From Schistocerca nitens (Eukaryota; Arthropoda; Insecta; Orthoptera; Acrididae): a stretch of 64,000 bases of DNA. Location: the NCBI RefSeq assembly GCF_023898315.1, contig NC_064621.1, positions 121,282,561 to 121,346,560 on the forward strand, in the 5' to 3' direction. The notes beneath the pieces are model-generated. The model saw only the letters and a program-made list of their open reading frames with translations, was not told where the DNA came from and did no database searches. The position numbers were made by a program, and so were the translations under genes. Below, piece after piece: positions 11,245 through 21,736 of this stretch. The stretch's first letter is position 1. Every line of letters begins with the position of its first letter.

Positions 11245-11582
11245 CCATCAGGAGGACATTTTTTACCCTCGGTGGTAGCTTTTTGTTATTACTCCCGCAG
11301 TATATTGCAGCATAGCTTAGCATGCTGGCCTCACTTCCCCTTACTCAGCACTCTCCAGGCTTCGCTCAGCGCTTGGTCTGTGTGCGTCCTTGCGTCAGCC
11401 TGCTGGTAGACTGCTGCTGTCAGCAAGGATATCTGTGCCTGCCTACTTCGCTATGCCTCGGTCGCCAGCGTGCCTCTGTTTTGCCATTCTCCACTGCGTG
11501 AAGCAACACTTACTACATGTGGCCACAACAGCTGCTACCTTGTGGGAACCATGTAAAGGTCGAGTGTTTGTTCTTTCCAACA

Positions 11583-11747
11583 GTATGTTGTTCACACACA
11601 TATCTCAAATTAAATAATAGTTATGATTTTTTTTAATCAGATGATTCTTTTTGGTACACCCTGTATACAAATGCAGTAAGATGTAAGCAAAAATCTCATT
11701 ATTTTCTTGTAATATGGGTTCAAAGCTGCTATAATTTTTTTTTTTAA
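11583..11747. other. Spacer without gene
   Basis: AT-rich sequence between the Gypsy LTR and the foldback element. It includes GGTACACCCTGTATA at about 11652, resembling the end of Tc1/mariner-type elements such as the one at 21737-22508, but no partner end is visible. Confidence 0.5.
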
Positions 11748-12581
11748 ATATCATCATCTTGCTTTCAGCTGTTATAATTTCATTTTACGATTGCAATTTC
11801 GACATTAAGTCATTTTCAAGCATCTACAAAACATAATGCAACGTAATGGGACCAATTTACAGTGAAATTAACAGTAGCCACACCAGTTTTGTAGTTTGTA
11901 GACACCATACTCATAAGATTTTGAGATATAGGTTTGTGTTAGGCACAGATAACAACAAAATATGCACATCAAAGAATAACTAGTCAGTGATACATGTCGA
12001 CACTTCATTTTATGTAATGCGATTCAGAAGGGATTGTATATATCACATATCTAAAAGTGTGCACTTACAAAGCATGAGAATAAATGTCTAAAACAATTGA
12101 AAACATTTTATTTCTGAGGTCTGTTTGTTCATTGAGTATGTATTGTGGTGGTTCTTTGATGGAGGCTATAAATTTCCATTTTTTCTTGCAAAGTACAACC
12201 ATAATACATACTCAATGAACAAATGGACCTCAGAAATAAAAATTTTCTCGATTGTTTTAGACATTTATTCTAATACACTGTCCACTTTTAGAAGTATGAT
12301 ATATGCAGTCCACTCAGTATCGTAGCAGATAAAATGAAATATTGACCAGTATCACTAACTAGCTGTTCTATGATGTGCATATTATGTTACCTCTGCCCAA
12401 CAAAAACCTATATGTCAAAATCTTGTAAGTATGGTATATGAATGTCAACAAACTACCTGCTGTTAATCCCACTGTAAATAGTTCTCCTTACGTCATATTG
12501 TTTTGAAGATTTTCAAAAACGGCATAATGTTGAAACTGCAATTGTAAAACAAAATTCTAACAGCCAAAACCAAGATGATAT
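11748..12581. mobile_element. Foldback element: 834-bp near-palindrome
   Basis: Two arms of about 400 bp are inverted copies of each other with a loop of roughly 25 bp near 12160-12186. The left arm starts ATATCATCATCTTG and the right arm ends CAAGATGATAT. Inner matches include GAGTATGTATTGTGGT against ACCATAATACATACTC, and AATAAATGTCTAAAACAATTG against its complement at 12252-12275. Arms are diverged by substitutions and small indels. No ORF is plausible. This is a foldback or long-TIR MITE; no target duplication was found with certainty. Confidence 0.88.
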
Positions 12582-13164
12582 CAATCAAAATATCGTGTTG
12601 TTTGCTTAAAATCTTAAATCTCCATTAGTTCTTCACCAATTGCTTTACAATTTTGACACAACACTGCATGCGACTATGAGTGTTTTTATACAGCTATTTT
12701 TTCTCAGTATATGTAATACATAAATAAATGTGTTTGCATAAAGGGGAAACATTGTTGTCAAAAATCTTGAAAAGTTCTTGACCAATTTACTTCAAATTTT
12801 CAACAACATTTTTAAATATTTACATGGCATACATTTTTTTAAATACTATGTGCGTGTTTTGTATTAAATTGATTGTGAGAAAAATAATTTTCTGCTGTAA
12901 AAATGGTCGGTATTGTTTCCTTTGTCACAGACAATCTAACTATGATAGTGGGGCATTTAAACCACTAGGGAAATTGTTTCTGCAATATATATTCTTCCTC
13001 GTCATATATATATATTTTTGAACATAAATTGTGTGCACAACAATGCACTGTTTTGTTTTCTTCCTCCCAGATACTTTTCAGAGAAAACAGGAAAGTTGTA
13101 TTTCTGGATTATCAGCTTATGATTATGTTGTAACTCAACAGTGTGAACCTATGTAACCAAACAG
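12582..13164. other. AT-rich spacer, possible diverged tandem units
   Basis: No gene. Two stretches (about 12605-12755 and 12760-12910) share a weak pattern: AATCTTRAA..AGTTCTTCACCAATT..TTACAATTTTGACACAAC and a similar line 150 bp later. This could be an old tandem duplication. Confidence 0.4.
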
Positions 13165-13788
13165 TGTGTGATACAAGTGCCTCCACAGCCAACCTAAGGA
13201 GGCTGTCCTCCCAACTTGGACAGACGATGCAGCAAGTGCTGTGCCCTGTGCACGACAACCCAATATAAGCCTGGCACTCCGGCCCTCAGCCTCACTTATG
13301 TTTATTCAATTATTGTATGCTCACCTAAGACTGTGTATTGATGTGTGCTATAGTTATGAAGCCAATGGCCTTTCTGCAGTGGTGACACCACTTCCTGTCA
13401 GATCACCAAAGTTAAGCACTGTCGGGCTGGGCTAGCACTTGGATGGGTGACCATCCAGTCTTCCAAGCGCTGTTGGCAAGCGGGGTGCACTCAGCCCTTG
13501 TGAGGCAAACTGAAGAGCTACTTGATTGAGAAGCAGTGGCTCCAGTCTCGTAAACTGACATATGGCTGGGAGAGCAGTGTGCTGACCACATGCCACTCCA
13601 TATCCGCATCCAGTGATGTCTGAGGATGACACGGCGGCCAGTTGGTACCAGAGGAGGAGGAGGACGAGGAGATAGTTATGAGTTTTTCACTGTTCCATGC
13701 TTCAGTGTTATTTTGAATGTCTTCCAAGTGGAAGCAAAAAAAAACTTGGTTCGTGTTACGTCTGATATTGTGTCTATGCAATGTTACA
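13165..13788 (+). repeat. 5' LTR of second Gypsy element (SINE-interrupted)
   Basis: It starts TGTGTGATAC and ends ATGTTACA. Without the SINE at 13360-13671 and one duplication copy, its length (about 300 bp) matches the 3' LTR. CCCAATATAAGCCTGG around 13259 includes the TATA-like ATATAAG. Confidence 0.8.
13360..13671 (+). mobile_element. 5S-rRNA-derived SINE
   Basis: The first ~100 bp resemble 5S rRNA, including the internal promoter: an A-box region AAAGTTAAGCACTGTCGGGC at about 13408-13427 and the C box CTTGGATGGGTGACC at about 13438-13452. The body follows, ending in a GAG-rich tail (GAGGAGGAGGAGGACGAGGAG). A perfect 10-bp target duplication ATAGTTATGA (13350-13359 and 13672-13681) flanks it. 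The element is non-autonomous and would be transcribed by RNA polymerase III with TFIIIA-type recognition. A second copy lies at 19232-19567. Confidence 0.92.
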
Positions 13789-13924
13789 ATGTACTCAGCA
13801 ATGAGTGCAGTAATCTACTCCACATTTCATTTTTTTTGGTTCGATATACACCCACCGTGTCAGCAGAGTTCAATCTCTTGCTGAACAACAGCAAGCTCTC
13901 AATGACCAGCAGCACTCTCTCATT

Positions 13925-14650
13925 GTGCCACTAAACAATTTGGCAGCCTCGTTTATGCTCCAGGCTTCATCGCCACTGACACAACTCTCACTTTTTCCTC
14001 TGCATCATGATTCTGTGGAAAATTGTTGCACATATGGAAAATGTCTTGGAAACATTTTCAAGATTCTGGAGTCTTTGACCCCTAACTTGTGTAAGGCTAT
14101 TTTTGTCACAGATTTCTCCTCACATTTATCTCCCTTGTGTCAGCTAGCTGCTCTTCAGGAACCTCCCATTCTCTCTTTTGACGAAATGTATCAGTTGCTC
14201 TTGAATTATCATTGCAATGTACTGACGTCATTGCTGCTTGTATTGAGTTCTACCATTATCAAAATCAGCCACAACAGTCATACAGAAGCAGCAGAACTTC
14301 AAGGGTTTATCCATCACTGACAATTTGTTACTGAGGCCCATTGTGACTAATACAATGATTTGATGGTGCCTGATGCAAAAATATGCCTAGCCCTCAATAA
14401 GAAAGTTCATGAATGTGCTTTACAATGTGAAAGTCACTCAGTCTTTTGAAGTATCTACAACGGCAGGTAATCATATAGAAGCGTGGTACGAAGTAGCCAT
14501 CATTGCTTCCTCTCTTCCTTAGCTGCCGTTGGTTAGCTCATGCGGGGAAGATGTTGTCAGGGCCGTGAAACCACAGCCTCCATGCTGCATGAGGCAGTGC
14601 CGCCCGTCACCAGACTTGAACTGTGAACAGTGTTTCCCAAGTGGTGGTAG
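13925..14650 (+). pseudogene. Gag-like remnant of second Gypsy element
   Basis: Broken frames lie in the position expected for gag, between the 5' LTR and RT. A stretch with Pro-Cys-Cys and Cys residues near 14570-14640 may be what is left of the nucleocapsid. Assignment rests mostly on position. Confidence 0.4.
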
Positions 14651-14782
14651 CCCCAATCAAATTCTAAATTGAAATACACGTGATGGACAAGATGTTAAAA
14701 ATGCAAGTGGATATGCATACAGCAGTGACTTCATTAAATTCTCAAACCTATGTGCTTCTAGGTTCTCTATTTCTGACAAAGT

Positions 14783-15475
14783 GTGTCTAGTACTGGATCA
14801 AGCTCCATACCAACAACTGTATGTGGTCTGCTCAGAATATTCCTCTCTGTTTTTGGATGGTTGGGTTCTGCTACCAATTTCAAAGCTCACATCACAATGA
14901 AACTACGGCCCACCCCTGTTTTTTTGTGCCCACCTGGTCCCAGTAGCTCTATGGGAGAAAGTCAAATTGGAACTAAATCGACTTCCGTCTTTGGGTGTTG
15001 TCACACCTGTCTCTTCTGGCGAATGGTCTACACCATTGGTAATTGTCAAAAAACCTAACAGCAACGTTCAGCTCTGTGGTGATTTTAGTGTCCATAAATT
15101 CACAGCCTATTATTGATACCTATTTCTTACCCCATCTGGATGATAATTTCAAATATATCCTCAAAGTAAATACCCCCTCTGGGTTATATCAATAGCAGCC
15201 TCTGCCATTTGTCATGGACAGGGCCCCTGTCATTTTCCAACAATTTCTGGAGCAGGTCATGGCCTCCATGCTGAGGTATATTAACTACCTGAATGATATT
15301 GTGGTTTCAGGTTCCTCAACAGATGAACATTTGCAGAACCTTCATGCCTTGTTCACTGTGTTACAGGCTGTCAGTTTGATATGTAATTTGGACAAATCAC
15401 AAATTTTTCACCCGTCTATCAACTATCTCAGTTTAGAAGTCTTGCATGCTGGTGTCAAGCCTTTACCCTAGCATG
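14783..15475 (+). pseudogene. Reverse transcriptase remnant of second Gypsy element
   Basis: Pieces of Gypsy RT are readable in more than one frame. The best is 15214-15471, with GPVIFQ-like start (MDRAPVIFQQFLEQVM), the catalytic-box relic YLNDIVVSGS (second position Asn instead of Asp, Asp retained), EHLQNLHALF and NLDKSQIF. Upstream at 15000-15110 lie relics of the VVIVKKPN and CGDF motifs. Dead copy. Confidence 0.8.
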
Positions 15476-15545
15476 CTGATCCCAATACAGCTTTGCTGCA
15501 TCCTACCAATGTATAGATTTGCAAGTCTTTTCAGAAACATTGCAT

Positions 15546-15935
15546 ACTACCATAAATTTCTTCCTGTTGCAGCCACTTTATGTTCTCTTACAGAAAAGAT
15601 TTTCTTGTCACCGGTCGCTGCCTGTGAGAGTGGTTTTACCCAATTACAGTCAAAATTACACTTGGCACCTTGCTTGGTTACTTACTTCTTTTGGCCACAG
15701 ATGTCTTCCCAATGTGGCCTTGGGATCATTCTTATTCACAAATATGTGGACAATTCTGAATGCCCTGTTGCATATGCTTCCAAAACTCTGAATCAGGCGC
15801 AACATTGCTACTTGCAGACAGAAACAGAAACCCTTGCTATTGTGCACACACTCCAAAAATTTCAGTTTTTCCTAGGGTTCTAACTTTCATTTGATTACCA
15901 ATCATAAACCTCTGGTTTCTCTTTTGAATCCTTTG
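15546..15935 (+). pseudogene. RNase H remnant of second Gypsy element
   Basis: A frame at 15446-15883 reads RNIAYYHKFLP, then GLGIILIHK and PVAYASKTLNQAQHCYLQTETETLAIV, the standard Gypsy RNase H order. It continues in another frame as ITNHKPLVSLL at 15891. Frame changes separate the parts. Confidence 0.82.
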
Positions 15936-16189
15936 GCATGTTACCGGACAAAGTGTCCCATTGCCTGCAAGGCTGCGCTTTGTTTTCGTCACGCTGTACC
16001 TATGAGATACATTTCTGATCCACAGCCCAACATGCTAATGCGGATGCTCTTTTCCAGCTGCCTATTGGCCCTGACCCAGCATTTGATCAGGATGAACTGT
16101 TGTGTTTCCACTTAGAAGTTGAAGCTCAAAACACCATAAAAATTTTTCCCATTACCAGTTCTCAGATTTCAGTGACTGATCATGTCCAC

Positions 16190-16870
16190 ATCAGGCTGTT
16201 CAGTTTGTCCACCAGCTGACCGGATAAACCGCTGAGCCAAGTGTCGAATCATTTGCATTATTTTTGTGCTCTCCACCAGCATGTCTCAGTTCTTTCTTAC
16301 TGTTGGCTTCTGAAGAGCCGGTGCCCAGGGTTGTGATCCCACCCACATTACAGCTGATGTCTTGTGCCTTCTTGGATGTTTCTTGTGTAAAATTGCTGGC
16401 CTGCCACCACGTGTTTTGGCCGAATATTGACAAAGAGATCACATGCATCGTAACAGCCTGCCTGGAGTGCACTACCTATCAAGTGGCACCATGGCCTCTC
16501 TTTCCCCATGATCTGCACCCAACCCCCCTCCCCTCCCTCCATGGAGCATATTCATGCTGACTTTTTGTGGGTCCACTCCTTAAATCCTTTTGGCTTGTAG
16601 TAGTTGATGCTTTCTCAAAATTTTCTTATGCGGTTCGTTGCGCATCCATGTCCATAGCAGCTATGGTCATGGTGCTCTCAAAGATATTTTCCTTACAAGG
16701 ATTGTAGTATATGCTTGTGATGGACAACAGCCACAATTTGTCTCTCAAGATTTTGATGATTTTTGTTTAATGAGTGGTTTCCAGCATGTTATGGCCCCTC
16801 CCTTTCATTCTCAGTCCAATGGAGAGGCAGAGCAGCCTGTCTGTACATTCAAAACCTAGATGAAAAAAAT
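16190..16870 (+). pseudogene. Integrase remnant of second Gypsy element
   Basis: The zinc-finger tail appears as HVFWPNIDKEITCIVTACLECTTYQ (16410-16490). The core then appears in fragments: VVDAFSKFSYAV near 16600, a degraded second catalytic block near 16720-16760, and HSQSNGEAEQ with the last catalytic Glu region near 16805-16835. Several stops. Confidence 0.75.
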
Positions 16871-17155
16871 AAATCACTTAATCATCTCCCAAGGAAGCAC
16901 ACAATAGGTTCTTGAATTGATATAGGTTCACTCCAGTTGGTGACCACAGCCTGATGGAGCTGCTTCACAGCTGCCAGCCCCCCTGCTACTTCATCTGCTC
17001 TGGCCAACGCCCAGCCACACACCGGCACCTGCCTTGCTACCATCTTGACACTGCCATATGGGCTGTGGGTTTGTCCTGTGCCTAAGTGGATACCAGTGGT
17101 CACCCATTGATGCTGAGGTTTCCACCGCTGTGTTGTGCACATCTCCAATGGCTCG

Positions 17156-17471
17156 GTTTCATGACACTACTACCAGCTCTGTTCAGCCGACCTAGAGAGG
17201 TTCAACTTCGCAGCCTGGACAGACAGTGCAGCAAGTGCTGTGCCTTGTGCACAACAGCCCAATATAAGCCTGGCATGCTGGGACCTTGGCCTCATTCATT
17301 TTTACTCACTTATTGCACGCTCACAATGAAACTGTAAATTGATATGTTCTATTATCATGAGAGTTTGTCCTATTTTATACTTCTTTCATTGTTATCATGA
17401 ATCTCTTCATGCAGAAACAGAATAAAACTTGGTTTGTATTACTTCTGATATTATGTCTGTACAATTTTACA
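17156..17471 (+). repeat. 3' LTR of second Gypsy element
   Basis: It is colinear with the 5' LTR: GACCTAGAGAGGTTC, GGACAGACAGTGCAGCAAG, CCCAATATAAGCCTGGCA, ending AATTTTACA at 17471. The two LTRs show many substitutions, so the insertion is old. Confidence 0.8.
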
Positions 17472-17475
17472 ACAG

Positions 17476-18400
17476 ATTATAATACTATTTGTGATCTCCC
17501 CCTCCTTCCTTCTTCCATCTGTTGTCCACATTAAAAAATGCCCAGTCCAAGTAATTAATAAGCAAAGTTTTTTTATGAAGATTTGAGAGGAGCAAAGATT
17601 ACAGTAAACTTTCAAGTTTTCTTAGCTTGTCATGTTGAGATGACTATAGTTCTTCTTGTCTATGGGTCTGATTCTTGAAGCTGAAAATCTAACATCAGGT
17701 CCCTGTGGTTGGTTTGAACTAAATAAATTTGAAGATTGTAGTTGCAACATTTTCTATGTAAATATATTTTTCACTGATTTTCTCACATTTTAGAATATTG
17801 TATAGTATTTTGATTTTTCAAATTAACAAAGCCAAAATTACATTTTTAGCACCTATTATACAAAAATACTTCTGATCACATCAGGGGCAAGCTTACAACT
17901 CTTACACTCTGAGGAAATAATGATATTCCAAAGGGTTTACAATTTTTCTTAACAAATGAATTCCTAATACTTTTCATTACATTATTAATTTCGATTATTA
18001 TTTCATAAATGAATCCAGAAATAAACATAGTAAACAGTACAGGATTGCATGATTAATAATAAAAATTTTAAGTGTGCAAATAATTTGTAATTTCAAATGT
18101 TTCTAAACAACATAATTTTAACTGTACATTCAGAGCTAGAACTTATCAATTATAACATTGAAACTAAAATATTTTATAAAGTAATTCCTTTTCATAAATC
18201 TGAGCTGGAGATATAACATACTGTGTATAAAATTATATTAAAGTTTTCAGAAAAGCAACTGAGATAATACGGACTTGCCCAAAATTTGAATAATAATACT
18301 GGTATCGACAACTACTGTTGAGGAAAAGTAATGCTAAAGGATGATGTCCCCTTATATACTACATAATTTGAATTTGCAGCATTAATAAACAACACTCGAG
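17476..18400. other. AT-rich spacer without gene
   Basis: I see no coding region, RNA gene or clear repeat. Composition is strongly AT-rich with short poly-A/T runs. Confidence 0.6.
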
Positions 18401-18539
18401 GTCAGAGAGAGAGGGGACAGGAGTTGGCCACGGGATGGGAGGAAACTGACAGAGAACAAGTGGAAAGGAGGAGGTGGACACAGAGAGGGGGGAAGGTGGA
18501 GGAGAGGGACAAAGAGAGGGGAAGGTGGAGGAAATTGGA

Positions 18540-19217
18540 CCAAGCAAAATTTTCAGTTTCGAGAAGAGATGGAAGTCTGACGGAGCCATATCAGGTGAAG
18601 AAGACGGGTGTGACAACAATTCATACCTTAGTTCGTGTAATTTTGTCACGCTGACAACACGTTTTTGATCCAGCATCAAGAGTTGCGGCACCCATCTTGC
18701 AGGTAATTTTTTTCATTTCTAATTCTTCAGTTAAAATGTGATATACCCTTTCAGATGATATCTGACAAGTGTGAGCAATTTCAAGCACTATCAATCGACA
18801 ATCCTCCATGACCATTCTGTGCAGTTTTGCAATGGTTTCTGGAGTAGTGACACATCTTGGCTGACCACTGTGTGGCTCATCATCTAAGCTCTCTTGACCA
18901 AATTTAAATTCATTTGTCCACTTGGCAACAACTGAATATAAAGGAGCAGAGTCCCACAGTACATTCTGGAAATCAGCATGAATGTCCTTTGCCGTCATAC
19001 TTTTCTTTACAAAGCACTTAATCACTGCTTGAATCTCGATTTTTCTCATCTTCGCAAATCACTACACAGGAACAACAACAGAGCCACATCACTGCCACAG
19101 CTCTCTTCCAAGAGCACTGACATGACACATGTTTACAGGCAACAGTCCAATGAAATACCACGTGAACAACTCATTGTGCTAACACTGACCTCTCATCGTG
19201 ATTCCGAGAATTTTTCC
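18540..19217 (-). pseudogene. mariner transposase, internally deleted
   Basis: The frame 19049-18621 starts MRKIEIQAVIKCFVKKSMT and has the paired helix-turn-helix region of mariner: KWTNEFKFGQESLDDEPHSG, IAHTCQISSERVYHILTEEL. It then jumps to the C-terminal end, KLHELRYELL...SPDMAPSDFHLFSKLK, at about 18640-18545 in another frame. The central block with the first two catalytic Asp residues is missing; the last region (SPDMAPSD) remains. The 5' terminal repeat is the AT/CC-rich sequence ending CCAACCACCCTCATAC near 19218-19231, now used as the target of a SINE. The 3' end is truncated. Confidence 0.87.
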
Positions 19218-19231
19218 AACCACCCTCATAC

Positions 19232-19567
19232 CGAACTAAGCTAAACTAAACTAAACTAAACTCCATCCAAACAGGCCTTGGAAAGTCCAATGGTAGCAAC
19301 TGGCCGCTGTGCCATCCTCAGCCCACAGGCATCACTGGATGCGGATATGGAGGGGCATGTGGTCAGCACACCGCTCTCCTGGCCGTATGTCAGTTTACGA
19401 GACCAAAGCCACTACTTCTAAATCAAGCACTTCTAAATCAAGTAGATCCTCAGTTTGCGTCACAAGGGATGAGTGCACCCCGCTTGAAAACAGTGCTCGG
19501 CAGACCAGCACTGAACTTTGGTAATCTGACTGGAACCAGTGTTACCACTGCAGCAAGGCCATTGGCA
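19232..19567 (-). mobile_element. 5S-derived SINE, promoter-core-deleted copy
   Basis: Minus-strand relative of the SINE at 13360-13671: it shares GGCCTTGCTGCAGTGGT, GATTACCAAAGTTCAGTGCT, CAAGCGGGGTGCACTC and GTAAACTGACATACGGCC. The segment that would hold the 5S intermediate element and C box is missing. A short AATCAAGCACTTCT duplication is present, and the tail is TTTAG-rich (plus strand 19232-19262). A 14-bp target duplication AACCACCCTCATAC flanks it (19218-19231, 19568-19581). Confidence 0.87.
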
Positions 19568-19581
19568 AACCACCCTCATAC

Positions 19582-20200
19582 ATATTTGAGATGTCCTCTC
19601 TCTCTTGTCTTACTTTTCCATTTAATCTGAGCCATAGCAACACATAGCCTGCTTCCAGCTAGTATATAACAAATTAACAAGCAAAAACACATCTAATATG
19701 AAGCCACAGATTCTAAAGGTAAGGCTATAGCAGATTTTATGGGAAAATGCTAGTATTCCGTAGAAGTATTCATAGAGAACGAAATGACAATTTGAGCAAG
19801 GGCTAACTTAAGCATTCATTTTTTTTATTATATACATAGATACAATGAAACTGTACTGTTATTAGGATCAGTTGTCTATGTTTATAGTGAAATGTTACCA
19901 CAATTCTGACTTGTCTCATATGCCTCAATAAAATGATTTAGATTATACATGTCACGAGACTAATAAACCACAATCCACAAAAGGAGAAAAAAAAGGGCCT
20001 TCCACATGTAACTTATTTAGAATAGTGTCTCTACTGAAGATTTTCATGCCCATGCACCTTTTCTGTTTGTCTTACCAAGAATTTCTGTGAATGTATAAGG
20101 GAATTAGTTTAGTAGTTTAACCTCATGGTAAATAATTATCAAGCTTACTTCAGTACTATAAAAAACATGAGTTCTTAATGCGGTGCTCTGTATGTTTTAT
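19582..20200. other. Spacer without gene
   Basis: Nothing recognisable. AT-rich unique-looking sequence up to the RTE target duplication. Confidence 0.55.
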
Positions 20201-20209
20201 TTCATAGTG

Positions 20210-20212
<3 letters not shown>

Positions 20213-20243
<31 letters not shown>
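20213..20243 (+). repeat. (TTG)n, the RTE 3' tail
   Basis: About ten TTG units directly after the target duplication. The same tail in shorter form starts the RTE stub at 49358. Confidence 0.92.
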
Positions 20244-20244
<1 letters not shown>

Positions 20245-20279
20245 GGTCTTCAGTCCTGAGACTGGTTTGATGCAGCTCT

Positions 20280-20744
20280 TCATGTTACTCTATCCTGTGC
20301 AAGCTTCTTCATCTCCCAGTACGTACTGCAGCCTACATCCTTCTGAATCTGCTTAGCGTATTCATCTCTTGGTCTCCCTCTACGATTTTTACCCTCCACG
20401 CTGCCTTCCAATACTAAACTGGTGAACCTTAGATGCCTCAGAACATGTCCTACCAACCGATCCCTTCTTCTAGTCAAGTTGTGCCACAAACTCCTCTTCT
20501 CCCCAATCCTATTCAATACCTCCTCATTAGTTACGTGATCTACCCATCTAATCTTCAGCATTCTTCTGTAGCACCACATTTCGAAAGCTTCTATTCTCTT
20601 CTTGTCTAAACTATTTATCATCCATGTTTCACTTCCATACATGGTTACACTCCACACAAATACCTTCAGAAACGACTTCCTGACACTTAAATCTATACTC
20701 GATGTTAACAAATTTCTTTTCTTCAGAAACGCTTTCCTTGCCAT
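20280..20744 (-). pseudogene. RTE ORF, C-terminal region after RT
   Basis: Reads MARKAFLKKRNLLTSSIDL, SVTMYGSETWMINSLDKKRIEAFEMWCYRRML, then GHVLRH and GRPRDEYAKQIQKD. This is the conserved region C-terminal to the RT of insect RTE elements. It is open for 154 codons. Confidence 0.88.
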
Positions 20745-20774
20745 TGCCAGTCTACATTTTATATCCTCTCTACT

Positions 20775-21660
20775 TCAACCATCATCAGTTATTTTGCTCC
20801 CCAAATAGCAAAACTCCTTTACTACTTTAAGTGTCTCATTTCCTAATCTAATTCCCTCAGCATCACCCGACTTAATTCGACTACATTCCATTATCCTCGT
20901 TTTGCTTTTGTTGATGTTCATCTTATATCCTCCCTTCAAGACACTGTCCATTCCGTTCAGCTGCTCTTCCAAGTCCTTTGCTGTCTCTGACAGAGTTACA
21001 ATGTCATCGGCGAATCTCCAAGTTTTTATTTCTTCTCCATGGATTTTAATACCTACCCCGAACTTTTCTTTTGCTTCCCTTACCGCTTGCATCAATATAC
21101 AGATTGAATAACATCGTGGAGAGACTACAACCCTGTATCACTCCTTTCCCAACCACTGCTTCCCTTTCATGTCCCTCGACTCATATAACTGCCATCTGGT
21201 TTCTGTACAAATTGTAAACAGCCTTTCGCTCCCTGTATTTTACCCCTGCCACCTTCAGAATCTGAAAGAGAGTATTCCAGTCAACATTGTCAAAAGCTTT
21301 CTCCAAGTCTACAAATGCTAGAAACATAGGTTTGCCTTTTCTTAATCTAGCTTCCAAGATAAGTCGTAGGGTCAGTATTGCCTCACGTGTTCCCATATTT
21401 CTACGGAATCCAAACTGATCTTCCCTGAGGTCGGCTTCTACCAGTTTTTCCATTCATCTGTAAAGAATTCGTGTTAGTATTTTGCAGGGTATTTCGCCTG
21501 TCTCATACAGTTTGCTCACCAGATGGTAGAGTTCTGTCAGGACTGGCTCTCCCAAGGCTGTCAGTAGTTCTAATGGAATGTTGTCTACTCCCGGGGCCTT
21601 GTTTCGACTTAGGTCTTTCAGTGCTCTATCAAACTCTTCACACAGTATCATATCTCCCAT
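20775..21660 (-). pseudogene. RTE reverse transcriptase core
   Basis: RT motifs occur in order but in shifted frames: NKAPGVDNIPLELL (21600s), EDQFGFRRNMGTREAI, FLAFVDLEKAFDNVDW with the first catalytic Asp (about 21330-21290), and WRFADDIVTLSET with the catalytic FADD (about 21020). The stop at 21661 and frame changes near 21454 and 21180 interrupt it. Confidence 0.9.
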
Positions 21661-21736
21661 TTAATCTTCATCTACATCCTCTTCCCTTTCTATAACATTG
21701 CCCTCAAGTACATCACCCTTGTATAGTCCCTCCATA

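Larger units (their letters stand above)
1..11582 (-). mobile_element. Ty3/Gypsy LTR retrotransposon with env-like gene, 5' LTR to window edge
   Basis: On the minus strand the order is LTR (10582-11582), gag (10152 down to 8269), protease, RT-RNase H (4515-2727), integrase (about 2726-1867) and an env-like region (1640 to the window edge). This is the order of env-bearing insect Gypsy elements. The 3' LTR lies left of the window, so LTR divergence cannot be used for dating. Three later insertions interrupt it: a LINE at 5335-8075, a tRNA SINE at 4528-4782 and a DNA transposon at 8842-9850. In each case the Gypsy reading frame resumes cleanly on the other side. Scattered stop codons in gag, integrase and env show that the copy is dead, although the RT-RNase H frame is still open. 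Confidence 0.88.
10582..11582 (-). repeat. Gypsy 5' LTR (about 1 kb)
   Basis: The segment is bounded by TG...CA: on the minus strand it starts TGTTGGAAAG at 11582 and ends GCTAACA at 10582, directly before the primer-site-like sequence. It contains a TATA-like ATATAAATA (11244-11236) and an AATAAA (10647-10642), giving U3, a long R and a short U5. The 174-codon minus ORF inside it (11167-10643) has no recognisable domain and is probably chance. The boundaries are inferred from one LTR only. Confidence 0.7.
13165..17471 (+). mobile_element. Second Ty3/Gypsy element, both LTRs, heavily decayed
   Basis: A 5' LTR at 13165-13788 and a 3' LTR at 17156-17471 share colinear blocks such as GCAGCAAGTGCTGTGCC and CCCAATATAAGCCTGGCA, and both end TTACA. 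A 4-bp ACAG occurs on both sides (13161-13164 and 17472-17475) and may be the target duplication. Between them, fragments of Gag, RT, RNase H and integrase are found in order on the plus strand, with many stops and frameshifts. The 5' LTR holds a 312-bp 5S SINE. Confidence 0.87.

Noticed and set aside
13408-13452. A real 5S rRNA gene
   Set aside because: Only part of 5S is present, with changes. It is joined to a SINE body with a tail and sits between target duplications.
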